64,000 nucleotides of DNA, taken from assembly GCA_019425045.1 (NCBI GenBank), contig JAHYYI010000001.1, positions 1 through 64,000 on the forward strand, in the 5' to 3' direction. This document shows, piece by piece, positions 1 through 7,578 of this stretch (positions are counted from its first letter, which is position 1; every line of letters starts with the position of its first letter). The position numbers were made by a program, and so were the translations under genes. Below the pieces are notes generated by a model, which was not told where the DNA came from, did no database searches, and worked only from the letters and a program-made list of their open reading frames with translations. This stretch comes from Collinsella sp. (GTDB lineage Bacteria; Actinomycetota; Coriobacteriia; Coriobacteriales; Coriobacteriaceae).

Positions 1-65
1 ATGCGAACCTCCAGTCCGGACCGCCCCGCGGTCCAACTTTCTGTCCGCACCCCCACCTGACACTT

Positions 66-125
66 TTGCACCAACCTGGTGCAAAGTAACCTGTCCCCCT
101 TGCACCAATCTGTCCCCTTGCACCA
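66..125. repeat. Short TTGCACCAA repeats
   Basis: The nonamer TTGCACCAA occurs three times (about 67-75, 99-107 and 117-125). The first copy is followed at once by an inverted TGGTGCAA, giving a small hairpin. CTGTCCCC lies between copies. No gene is visible in bases 1-186. The function is unknown. Confidence 0.5.
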
Positions 126-128
126 AAA

Positions 129-156
129 AGCCCGGGGGTCGCTGGGACACCCGGGC
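129..156 (-). terminator. Terminator of the feo operon
   Basis: On the minus strand AGCCCGGG pairs with CCCGGGCT and is followed by TTTTTGG. It lies about 30 bp beyond the feoB stop codon, as expected for an intrinsic terminator of the feoA-feoA-feoB transcript. Confidence 0.75.
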
Positions 157-186
157 TCGTGAAAAAGGGCTGGTCCTTATTCGGAC

Positions 187-2514
187 TTAGGCGGAAACTG
201 CGGCAGAGGCGGTGTTGGTCTCGTCCTCGTCGGTCCAGGCGTGCTTAGGCATGGGACGGAAGATCTGGAAGAGCATCGCAACCAGCAGAACGATGGCTAC
301 AACCGTCCAAATACCAAACTGGCCAAGGACAAGCAGGTTGTAGAACTGGTTGATGAACAGGCCGATCACCCATGCGAAGGCGCACTCGTAGCCGATGGCA
401 ATCGCGGTCCACTTGCCGGAGTCCATCTGATTGCGAATGGTGCCCATGGCGGCAAAGCACGGAGCGCACAGCAGGTTGAATGCACCAAAGGCAACGCAAG
501 CACCCATGGTCGGGAACATGCCGGCGAACGCGGTCCACAGGCTCGGGTCGGTCTCGGCGGCGTCGGCAACGGACAGCAGCGAGCCGGCGGTGGCGACGAC
601 GTTCTCCTTGGCGACAAGTCCAGAGACAGTCAGCGCGGTGGCCTGCCAGGTGCTAAAGCCGAGCGGGGCGAAGATCCAAGCGACCAGGTTGCCCAGCATG
701 GCGAGCACGGAGTAGTCCATAAACTCCTCGGGGATGCCGTCCATAGCAGGCAGGAAGCCAAAGGAACCGTTGTAGCTACCAAAGTTGGAGAGGAACCAAA
801 CCACGACGGTAGAGGCGAAGATGACCGTGCCGGCCTTCTTGATAAAGGCCCAGCAGCGCTCCCATACATGCAGCGCCCAAGAGCGGATTGCCGGGAAGTG
901 ATAGGCGGGAAGCTCCATAACGAACGGCGTCGGGCGACCGGCGAAGAGCTTGGTCTTCTTGAGCATGAGGCCCGAGGCGATGACGGCAAAGACGCCCAAG
1001 AAGTAGAACAGCGGGCTGATCCACGCAGCGGTGGTGGAAGAATCGCCGATGATGGAGCCCATGAGCAGGGCGATGATCGGCAGCTTAGCGCCACAGGGAA
1101 TGAACGTGGTGGTCATGACCGTCATGCGGCGGTCCTTCTCGTTCTCGATGGTCTTGGTGGCCATGACGCCGGGGACGCCGCAGCCCGAGGACACGAGCAT
1201 GGGGATAAAGGACTTACCGGACAGGCCAAAGCGGCGGAACACGCGGTCCATGATGAAGGCGACGCGGGCCATATAGCCGCAGTCCTCCAGGAAAGACAGC
1301 ATCACAAAGAGCAGGAACATCTGCGGGACGAAACCGAAGATGGCGCCCAGGCCGCCGACGATACCGTCACAGACCAGCGAATCGACCAGGCCGCCGTCCT
1401 CGGTACCACCCGCCACAAGGGCGTCGTGCACCACGGTGGTGATGCCGGGGACATAGGGGCCGTACTGTGCTGGGTCGACCGAGTCGGCGTTGTCGCCCGC
1501 AGCCTCAACAGCTGCGTCATAGGCGTCACGACCCTGACCGAGCACGTACCAGCCGTCGGTGCCGAAGAGCTGGTCGTTGGTGAAGTCGGTCACCGTGCCG
1601 CCCAGGGTGGAAACGGCGATGTAGTACACGCAGAACATGATGACCACAAAGATCGGCAGGCCCAGGATACGGTTGGTAACCACGCGGTCGATCTTCTCGG
1701 AGGTGCTCATCTTGGCAGGAGCCTTGGTCATGCACTCGTCGATAATGTGGGCAATCACGCCATAGCGCTCGCCGGTGATGATGGACTCGGCGTCGTCGTC
1801 GCAATCCTGCTCGCACTGGGCGACCAGCTGCTCGACGCGAGCGGCCTTCTCCTTGGTGAGGTTGATGAGCTTGCAGGCGTCCGCGTCGCGCTCAAACAGC
1901 TTGACAGCGTAGTAGCGACGCTTGTTGGCGGGAACGCTCGCCGGCAGGTTGTTCTCGATGTGGTCCAGAACGTCCTCGATGGAGGAATCGAACTTGTGCT
2001 CCGGCACCTGGCCCTTGGAAGCAGCGGACTTCTTGACCTGCTCGAACAGCTCGTTGATGCCCTTGTTCTTAAGGGCCGAGATCATCATGACCGGGCAGCC
2101 GAGCTTCTTGGAGAGCTTGTCCGTGTCGATCTTGTCGCCGTTCTTCTCGACCAAGTCGGCCATGTTAAGGGCGACGACCACGGGCAGGCCGGTCTCGATA
2201 ACCTGAAGCGCTAGGTACAGGTTGCGCTCGAGGTTGGTGGCGTCGACCACCTGGACGACGACATCGGGCTCGCCGCTCATGAGGTAATCGCGCGAGCACT
2301 GCTCCTCGGGGCTATAGGGGGAAAGCGAGTAGATGCCGGGGAGGTCCGTGATGGTAACGTTCTTGTCGCTCAGGAGCTTGGCTTCCTTTTTCTCAACCGT
2401 GACACCGGGCCAGTTGCCAACGTAGCCGTTGGCGCCGGTGATCAGGTTGAAAAGCGTGGTCTTGCCGCAGTTGGGGTTACCCGCCAGCGCGACATGGATC
2501 TGAGAATCCGCCAT
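187..2514 (-). CDS. feoB: Ferrous iron transport protein B
   Basis: GTPase-coupled Fe(II) importer of the cytoplasmic membrane. At 775 aa it matches the family length. The N-terminal G domain shows GNPNCGKT (G1, residues 12-19), DLPG (G3) and NMAD (G4). The C-terminal half carries the hydrophobic gate and core segments, including the motif SSGCGVPG. The ATG at 2514 follows AAGAAGG at good spacing. It is the last gene of a minus-strand run after two feoA genes, with 123 bp to the nearer one. A DtxR-box-like palindrome lies in that gap, so iron control is likely. Identity is secure; the regulation is inferred. Confidence 0.97.
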   Translation of the reverse strand: MADSQIHVALAGNPNCGKTTLFNLITGANGYVGNWPGVTVEKKEAKLLSDKNVTITDLPGIYSLSPYSPEEQCSRDYLMSGEPDVVVQVVDATNLERNLYLALQVIETGLPVVVALNMADLVEKNGDKIDTDKLSKKLGCPVMMISALKNKGINELFEQVKKSAASKGQVPEHKFDSSIEDVLDHIENNLPASVPANKRRYYAVKLFERDADACKLINLTKEKAARVEQLVAQCEQDCDDDAESIITGERYGVIAHIIDECMTKAPAKMSTSEKIDRVVTNRILGLPIFVVIMFCVYYIAVSTLGGTVTDFTNDQLFGTDGWYVLGQGRDAYDAAVEAAGDNADSVDPAQYGPYVPGITTVVHDALVAGGTEDGGLVDSLVCDGIVGGLGAIFGFVPQMFLLFVMLSFLEDCGYMARVAFIMDRVFRRFGLSGKSFIPMLVSSGCGVPGVMATKTIENEKDRRMTVMTTTFIPCGAKLPIIALLMGSIIGDSSTTAAWISPLFYFLGVFAVIASGLMLKKTKLFAGRPTPFVMELPAYHFPAIRSWALHVWERCWAFIKKAGTVIFASTVVVWFLSNFGSYNGSFGFLPAMDGIPEEFMDYSVLAMLGNLVAWIFAPLGFSTWQATALTVSGLVAKENVVATAGSLLSVADAAETDPSLWTAFAGMFPTMGACVAFGAFNLLCAPCFAAMGTIRNQMDSGKWTAIAIGYECAFAWVIGLFINQFYNLLVLGQFGIWTVVAIVLLVAMLFQIFRPMPKHAWTDEDETNTASAAVSA

Positions 2515-2589
2515 TCAATCCTTCTTCCTTGTGTGCCTGCGCTGCTTTCTCCGCGCGGGCTGGATAATGTGCTTCAACGTTGCAAGTTT

Positions 2590-2609
2590 AAGTTAGAAAA
2601 ACCTAACTT
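2590..2609. promoter_or_regulatory. DtxR-box-like palindrome before feoB
   Basis: AAGTTAG and CTAACTT face each other across six bases. On the minus strand this reads TTAGGTTTTTCTAA, which resembles the TTAGG...CTAA core of DtxR/IdeR operators. It lies between the nearer feoA and feoB. The family assignment is inference; no regulator gene is in the window. Confidence 0.45.
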
Positions 2610-2637
2610 TATCTGCAGAAATATGTGCCGCCGGCCC

Positions 2638-2859
2638 TTACTGGACCTCGACGACGGCAGCCTCCTCCTTGCGGATGGAGAGCTCGTAGCCACGCACGTT
2701 GATCTCGACCGGATCTCCGAGCGGTGCAACCTTTACGACCTTGAACGAAGTGCCCTTGATGAGCCCCAGGTCCATAAGGTGGCGGCGAAGCGCACCCTCA
2801 CCGTGAAGCTTGACGATGGTGGAGCTCTCGCCCACCTTAACGTCACCCAACGTCTTCAT
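2638..2859 (-). CDS. feoA: FeoA family protein (first copy)
   Basis: Small SH3-like cytosolic protein that assists FeoB in ferrous iron uptake. It has 73 aa, the normal FeoA size. The sequence contains LMDLGLIKGTSFKVVKVAPLG followed by DPVEINVRGYELSIRKEEA, the typical FeoA order. The ATG follows GGGGGA at about eight bases. It lies between a second feoA upstream and feoB downstream, all on the minus strand, so the three are probably co-transcribed. Two separate single-domain FeoA proteins before FeoB occur in several Gram-positive groups. Confidence 0.93.
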   Translation of the reverse strand: MKTLGDVKVGESSTIVKLHGEGALRRHLMDLGLIKGTSFKVVKVAPLGDPVEINVRGYELSIRKEEAAVVEVQ

Positions 2860-2896
2860 TTACTTGTCCCCCTTTCGGTTTTTTAAATGCTGCGGA

Positions 2897-3139
2897 CTAA
2901 CTGACGGTCATGATGTGCATGGCAACCTTGGAATCGATACCAAAGCGTGCGCCCAGCACCGTGACGATGATATTGGCGCCACTCGAACTCACCACGTGAA
3001 CCTCACTGCCCTCGACAAAGCCGAGGTCCTTGAGGTGGTGCTTCATGTCCTCATTGCCCTTTACACGAGACACGCGCACGGTTTCGCCCGCTTTCACCAT
3101 CGAAAGCGGCATGGCCGGCATCTGCGGTCCGCAAGACAT
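2897..3139 (-). CDS. feoA: FeoA family protein (second copy)
   Basis: Second FeoA-like protein of 80 aa and the first gene of the feo run. The core HHLKDLGFVEGSEVHVVSSSG and the end ARFGIDSKVAMHIMTV fit the family. It differs clearly from the downstream copy, so it is not a recent duplicate. The ATG at 3139 follows TTAGGAG. A perfect 15-bp inverted repeat lies 44-97 bp upstream and probably holds the operon's control site. The division of labour between the two FeoA proteins is unknown. Confidence 0.92.
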   Translation of the reverse strand: MSCGPQMPAMPLSMVKAGETVRVSRVKGNEDMKHHLKDLGFVEGSEVHVVSSSGANIIVTVLGARFGIDSKVAMHIMTVS

Positions 3140-3182
3140 GAGTGTGCTCCTAACGTCAGTTCGTCCTCAACATCGACGCAGC

Positions 3183-3236
3183 AAAAGTTAACCACGTCTA
3201 TGTTCGCTACAGTAAACTAGCACGTGGTTAACTTTT
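3183..3236. promoter_or_regulatory. Inverted repeat upstream of the feo operon
   Basis: AAAAGTTAACCACGT (3183-3197) is repeated perfectly in inverted form at 3222-3236, with 24 bp between. Each arm contains GTTAAC, related to the AAGTTAG arms at 2590-2609. The position before the first feoA suggests a paired operator for an iron-responsive repressor. The regulator is not known. Confidence 0.5.
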
Positions 3237-3287
3237 TGGAAAGGGTCCCCATTCAGTTTTCGGAAAAGTTTCCTATATGAAACAAAG

Positions 3288-3322
3288 AAGGCACCGCAAA
3301 GACTGTCTCTTTGCGGTGCCTT
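3288..3322 (-). terminator. Terminator after the HPr-like gene
   Basis: A perfect 15-bp stem (AAGGCACCGCAAAGA and its complement) with a five-base loop, followed on the minus strand by CTTTGTTTC. It ends transcription about 55 bp after the HPr-like gene. Confidence 0.75.
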
Positions 3323-3375
3323 GTCATACCAATTTATGCAACAGAGGGGGCTGCCCCTTTGCCACATTATTGCGG

Positions 3376-3624
3376 TTAAAGCGAGAGGTTTCTGATCGAC
3401 GTGACGCAGGAGGCCTCATCCACGCCCGAAACGCGGAACACGATGTCTTCGCCACATTCGCCGTAGAGAGCCATGAGCCCCATCACATCGCGGCCGTCGG
3501 TATGGCGATCGCCGATGCTGACCGATACGTTGCTACGATGCTTGGCAATAATGTCATAGAGCAGCGCAACCGGGCGGGCATGCAATCCCAACGGATCTTT
3601 AATCGTCTTTGTAAACTCGACCAT
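3376..3624 (-). CDS. HPr family phosphocarrier protein with Asp46
   Basis: HPr-like protein of 82 aa when started at the ATG at 3624, which has GGGAGGGG just upstream; a longer reading frame to 3669 lacks such support. HPr passes phosphate from enzyme I to PTS sugar permeases. The active-site motif GLHARPV places His at 15 and Arg at 17, exactly as in classical HPr. The regulatory serine at position 46 is replaced by aspartate in GRDVMGLM; known HPr has KSIMGVM there. HPr kinase could therefore not act on this site, and Asp may mimic phosphoserine. No other PTS gene is nearby. Confidence 0.85.
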   Translation of the reverse strand: MVEFTKTIKDPLGLHARPVALLYDIIAKHRSNVSVSIGDRHTDGRDVMGLMALYGECGEDIVFRVSGVDEASCVTSIRNLSL

Positions 3625-3722
3625 GTCCCCTCCCACGACGTCGCACATTCGGCCGGCAAACCCAGCCACGTGGTAGTTATTGTAGCGTTAGATGCTTGTC
3701 GAGACCCGCCAGAAGCTCGACT

Positions 3723-3893
3723 GGAAAGTGCGTCCCGTTATTTGGCTGGAGTCTGGGTCGCAGTTTCCCAAAGGGCCCTGTTTGGGAAACCGCAGCCCAC
3801 TCTGGACGCAAATTCCGGGTCGCAGTTTCCGCTGAGCGGCCCTAGCGGAAAGCCCATCCCGCTCTGGGTGCAAATTCTGGGACGCAGTTTCCG
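3723..3893. repeat. Three tandem GGAAA...TTTCC repeats with hairpin junctions
   Basis: Three units of about 48 bp (3723-3769, 3785-3830, 3847-3893) begin with GGAAA and end with CGCAGTTTCC. The junctions form hairpins with different arms: TTTCCCAAA/TTTGGGAAA at 3764-3789 and TTTCCGCT/AGCGGAAA at 3826-3851. A fourth unit is at 52385-52430. No gene is convincing between 3625 and 3937. Confidence 0.7.
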
Positions 3894-3937
3894 CGACGCC
3901 CAGTCAACCTATGCCCTCGCAACGCCCGCGCATAAAA

Positions 3938-3968
3938 AACGAGGGAAGGCACACGTCCTTCCCTCGTT
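3938..3968 (-). terminator. Terminator of aspS
   Basis: AACGAGGGAAGG and CCTTCCCTCGTT form a 12-bp stem. On the minus strand a TTTTTT run follows. It starts about 24 bp after the aspS stop codon. Confidence 0.85.
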
Positions 3969-3991
3969 ACAAGCAATATGTAGTCGCTTGC

Positions 3992-5779
3992 CTACATCAG
4001 GCGCAGGCTGACGTCCTTGAGCTGGGCGCCACTAACGGCACTCGGGGCGCCCGACATGAGATCGGAGCCGCTGGCCGTCTTGGGGAACGCCATGACATCG
4101 CGGATGGAGTCGGAGCCGGTGAGCAGCATGCACACACGGTCCAGGCCCAGGGCGAAGCCGCCCATCGGGGGCGCACCAAACTTGAGAGCCTCCATGAGGA
4201 AGCCAAACTGAGACTCGGCGCGCTCCTCGGTAAAGCCCAGGAGCTTGAGCATGGACATCTGCATCTCGGCGTTGTGGATACGCATACCGCCGCCGCCGGC
4301 CTCAAAGCCGTCCATGACAAAGTCGTAGGTGCACGAACCGGCTGCCAGCGGATCGGCCTCGATCTTGGCGATGTCGGTCTCGGTCGGCAGGGTAAAGGGC
4401 TGATGCTCGGCAGCATAGGCCTTGCGATCCTCGTCCCAATGGAACAGCGGGAAGTTGACGACCCACAGGAAGTCGTGACCCTCGCGCTTGATCTCGAGCG
4501 CATTGGCCATGTGCGAACGCATACCGCCCAGGATCTCGTCGGAGAGCAGGCGCGGGCCGGCGGCGAACATCACAAGGTCGCCGGGCTCGACGTCCATGCG
4601 CTCGCGCAGAGCCGCCATCTCCTCGTCCGAGAAGAACTTGACGATGGGGCTGTTGATGGAACCGTCCTCGCGGAAGGCGATCCAGGCCAGGCCCTTGGCG
4701 CCAAACGTGGAGGCCACGCCGGCGAGCTTATCGATCTTGGCACGCGCCCAGGCACCGGCGCCCTTGGCGTTGATGGCCTTGACGACAGAGCCCTCCTCGT
4801 TCGCAGCGGTCGCGAAGACCTTGAACTTGGAGTTGGCAAAGATGTCGGTCAGGTCGACCAGGTGCATGCCGTAGCGGGTATCGGGCTTGTCGGAGCCATA
4901 GGTGTCCATGGCCTCCCAGTAGTTCATGCGACGCAGCGGCGTGGGCATCTCGACACCCATGCGACCGAAGGCATCGGCAAGAACCTCCTCGAGTGCGCTC
5001 ATGACATCGTTCTGGTCCACGAAGGACATCTCGATATCGACCTGGGTGAACTCGGGCTGACGGTCGGCGCGCAGGTCCTCGTCGCGGAAGCACTTGGCAA
5101 CCTGGTAGTAGCGCTCGACGCCACCGACCATGAGCAGCTGCTTCAGAAGCTGCGGGGACTGCGGCAGGGCGTAGAAGTTGCCCGGCTGGATGCGGCTGGG
5201 GACGATGAAGTCGCGGGCGCCCTCGGGCGTAGACTTGAACAGGGAGGGCGTCTCGACCTCCATGAACTCACGGTTGTGCAGCGCCTCGCGAATGGCAAAG
5301 GTGAAGTCGGAGCGCAGCTTGAGGTTGGCCATCATCTCGGGACGGCGGAGGTCCAGATAGCGATAGCGCAGGCGAGTGTCCTCGCTGGTCTCGATGCCGT
5401 CCTCGATCTGGAACGGCGGGGTGACGGACGTGTTGAGCACCTCGGCGTGGTCGGTCAGGACCTCGATCTCGCCGGTCGCGAGCTTGGTGTTGGTGGTCTC
5501 CTCGCCACGGGCGCGCACGACGCCGTGAATCTTGATGGGCCACTCGGGACGCATGGTCTCGGCGATCTTAAAGGCATCGCCATCGGAGTGCTCGGGGTCG
5601 AAGGTGAGCTGCGTAATGCCCTCGCGGTCGCGAAGGTCGCAGAAGATAAGGCCGCCGTGGTCGCGGCGACGGCTCACCCAACCGGTGAGGGTGACCTCTT
5701 CGCCCACGTTCTCGAAGCGAAGCTCGCCGCAGGTACGGGTGTGCATGGAATGCTCATCGATGGGACGGGTCTGGCTCAT
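3992..5779 (-). CDS. aspS: Aspartate-tRNA ligase
   Basis: Class II aminoacyl-tRNA synthetase that charges tRNA-Asp. It has 595 aa, the length of bacterial-type AspRS. In order it shows the N-terminal OB-fold (GWVSRRRDHGGLIFCDLRD), motif 2 with FRDEDLRADRQPEFTQVD, the inserted GAD domain in the middle, and motif 3 GGFALGLDRVCMLL near the end. The ATG at 5779 follows AAGGAGGA. It is monocistronic: a terminator follows, and serB lies divergently upstream. Whether it also charges tRNA-Asn cannot be told here. Confidence 0.97.
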   Translation of the reverse strand: MSQTRPIDEHSMHTRTCGELRFENVGEEVTLTGWVSRRRDHGGLIFCDLRDREGITQLTFDPEHSDGDAFKIAETMRPEWPIKIHGVVRARGEETTNTKLATGEIEVLTDHAEVLNTSVTPPFQIEDGIETSEDTRLRYRYLDLRRPEMMANLKLRSDFTFAIREALHNREFMEVETPSLFKSTPEGARDFIVPSRIQPGNFYALPQSPQLLKQLLMVGGVERYYQVAKCFRDEDLRADRQPEFTQVDIEMSFVDQNDVMSALEEVLADAFGRMGVEMPTPLRRMNYWEAMDTYGSDKPDTRYGMHLVDLTDIFANSKFKVFATAANEEGSVVKAINAKGAGAWARAKIDKLAGVASTFGAKGLAWIAFREDGSINSPIVKFFSDEEMAALRERMDVEPGDLVMFAAGPRLLSDEILGGMRSHMANALEIKREGHDFLWVVNFPLFHWDEDRKAYAAEHQPFTLPTETDIAKIEADPLAAGSCTYDFVMDGFEAGGGGMRIHNAEMQMSMLKLLGFTEERAESQFGFLMEALKFGAPPMGGFALGLDRVCMLLTGSDSIRDVMAFPKTASGSDLMSGAPSAVSGAQLKDVSLRLM

Positions 5780-6035
5780 ACCAGTGATCCTCCTTTATGG
5801 ATCTGTGCCGCCCCGTGTCGTTCCGGGCGGCGTCGTACAGATTTGCCCAGCCTGCGTAAACCGCGCAGCCGGACATGGCGTTCTATCTTATCGCACCTGT
5901 GTCGATGTACCGCGAAAAAGTAACTCTTGCCCAAAGACTTGACGGAGACGAAACAATTGACGCGGCCTGGCCGTCGCCCAGGCGCGCCGCGTGCGACAAT
6001 GTGCCCCAATACAACTGCACTCGGAAAGGCCCGCC

Positions 6036-6671
6036 ATGACTGCACGCCTCATCGTTATGGATATCGACTCCACGCTCATCAACCAGGAAGTCATCGACCT
6101 GTTGGGCGAGGAAGCCGGCGTGGGAGAGCAAGTTGCACAGATCACCGAACGCGCCATGCGCGGCGAGCTTGACTTTAAGCAGGCGCTCGAGGAGCGCGTG
6201 GGGCTGCTTGCCGGCTTGGATGAGAGCGTGTTCGAGCGCACCTTTGAGCGCGTGACGTTTACTCCCGGCGCGCTGGAGCTTGTGCGCTCGGCGCACAGCA
6301 AGGGCTGGAAGGTCGGCGTGGTGAGCGGCGGCTTCCACGAGGTCGCCGACAAGATCGTGGCCGCCGCGGGCATCGATTTTTGCCTGGCCAACCGTCTGGA
6401 AGTCGTGGACGGCAAGCTCACGGGTAAGCTGGCGGCAGACATTGTGACCAAGGAATCCAAGCTCATTCAGCTGCTAGATTGGGCAGTTGAGTGCGGTGTC
6501 GACATGGCCCACACCGTCGCGATCGGCGACGGCGCCAACGACATCCCCATGATTCAGGCCGCGGGCACGGGCATCGCGTTTTGCGCCAAGCCCAAGACGC
6601 GCGAAGCCGCCCCGTTTGCCATCGACGAGCGCAACCTGATACTCGCCATGGATATCATCCTGCGCGACTAG
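6036..6671 (+). CDS. serB: Phosphoserine phosphatase
   Basis: HAD-superfamily enzyme releasing serine from phosphoserine, the last step of serine synthesis. The start at 6036 is preferred over 5991 because GGAAAGG lies just before it; this gives 211 aa. Motif I is MDIDSTLIN (nucleophile Asp), motif II is VVSGGF, and motif III/IV is IGDGANDIPMIQAAG. It lacks the long N-terminal ACT-like region of E. coli SerB, as in many short SerB proteins. It runs divergently from aspS. A 10-bp inverted repeat follows before larB. Confidence 0.9.
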   Translation: MTARLIVMDIDSTLINQEVIDLLGEEAGVGEQVAQITERAMRGELDFKQALEERVGLLAGLDESVFERTFERVTFTPGALELVRSAHSKGWKVGVVSGGFHEVADKIVAAAGIDFCLANRLEVVDGKLTGKLAADIVTKESKLIQLLDWAVECGVDMAHTVAIGDGANDIPMIQAAGTGIAFCAKPKTREAAPFAIDERNLILAMDIILRD

Positions 6672-6708
6672 TCGATCCTTCTAACAATAGAATCAGTCTG
6701 TCCTATAG

Positions 6709-6740
6709 TTTCCGAACAATTTTGTCTTAGTGTTCGGAAA
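6709..6740. promoter_or_regulatory. Inverted repeat before larB
   Basis: TTTCCGAACA and TGTTCGGAAA face each other across 12 bp, 46 bp before larB. There is no T-run after either arm, so an operator for the lar genes is more likely than a serB terminator. The motif is not seen upstream of larA. Confidence 0.45.
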
Positions 6741-6785
6741 CATACCCTTTGAGTGCTAGACTTTGCGCCGTCGAAGGGAACATAT

Positions 6786-7568
6786 ATGGATAAGCGAGAT
6801 CTTGAGCAATTGCTGAGCGATGTTGCCGACGGAGTAGTCACCCCGGCAGTCGCCCTCACGCGCCTCCAGACGGCGCCAACCGCCGATCTGGGTTTTGCGC
6901 AGCTCGATCTTTCGCGCGGGGTGCGTCAGGGAGCCGGCGAGGTTGTCTACGGCGCCGGTAAAACCGCCGAGCAAATTGCCGCCATTATCGAAGCGCTGCG
7001 CGATGCCGGTCAGGAGCGCATCCTGGTCACGCGCCTGGACAGCGAAAAAGCAGCCCGTACCTCGGAGCTTCTCGGCAACGGCATCGACCTGGGATATGCC
7101 CCGAACGCCCAGCTCGCCCTGGTGGGTGGCAAGCCCTCCCCCACCGGTAACGGACGCGTTGTCGTCGCCTGCGCCGGCACGAGCGACCTGCCCGTCGCCG
7201 AAGAGGCGGCACTGACGGCCGAGTTCTACGGCAACGAGGTCGACCGCCTCTACGACGTGGGTGTCGCCGGCCTGCACCGCCTGCTCGCTCATGCCGAGGA
7301 ACTTGCCCAGGCGCAGGTGGTCATCGCCATCGCCGGCATGGAAGGCGCCCTGGCGAGCGTTATCGGCGGCCTGGTGAGCTGTCCGGTCATTGCCGTTCCC
7401 ACCAGCGTGGGCTACGGCGCGAGCTTTGGTGGCGTAGCCGCGCTGCTCGCCATGCTCAACTCCTGCGCCAGTGGCGTTTCGGTCGTCAATATCGACAACG
7501 GCTTTGGTGCCGCCTACCAGGCAAGTCTTATCAATCATCTGAGCGCCGGTACATCCCGCGCCCGTTAA
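6786..7568 (+). CDS. larB: LarB, nickel-pincer cofactor biosynthesis
   Basis: LarB carboxylates and hydrolyses nicotinic acid adenine dinucleotide, the first step in making the nickel-pincer nucleotide of lactate racemase. The ATG at 6786 follows AAGGGA and gives 260 aa, close to the family length. The C-terminal half has the PurE-like fold signature: VVVACAGTSDLPVAEEA, then VVIAIAGMEGALASVIGGL and PVIAVPTSVGYGASFGGV. It lies 10 bp before larC and in the same operon. The cluster also holds larA and a larD-like gene; larE, needed for sulfur transfer, is absent from this window. Confidence 0.93.
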   Translation: MDKRDLEQLLSDVADGVVTPAVALTRLQTAPTADLGFAQLDLSRGVRQGAGEVVYGAGKTAEQIAAIIEALRDAGQERILVTRLDSEKAARTSELLGNGIDLGYAPNAQLALVGGKPSPTGNGRVVVACAGTSDLPVAEEAALTAEFYGNEVDRLYDVGVAGLHRLLAHAEELAQAQVVIAIAGMEGALASVIGGLVSCPVIAVPTSVGYGASFGGVAALLAMLNSCASGVSVVNIDNGFGAAYQASLINHLSAGTSRAR

Positions 7569-7578
7569 GGAGCATTCC

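Noticed and set aside
241..2214. Long plus-strand frame opposite feoB
   Set aside because: It is a shadow of feoB caused by high GC; the product is low-complexity and has no family features, while feoB is complete.
3688..3873. 61-aa minus-strand frame upstream of the HPr-like gene
   Set aside because: It consists of the tandem GGAAA...TTTCC repeats and has no ribosome site.
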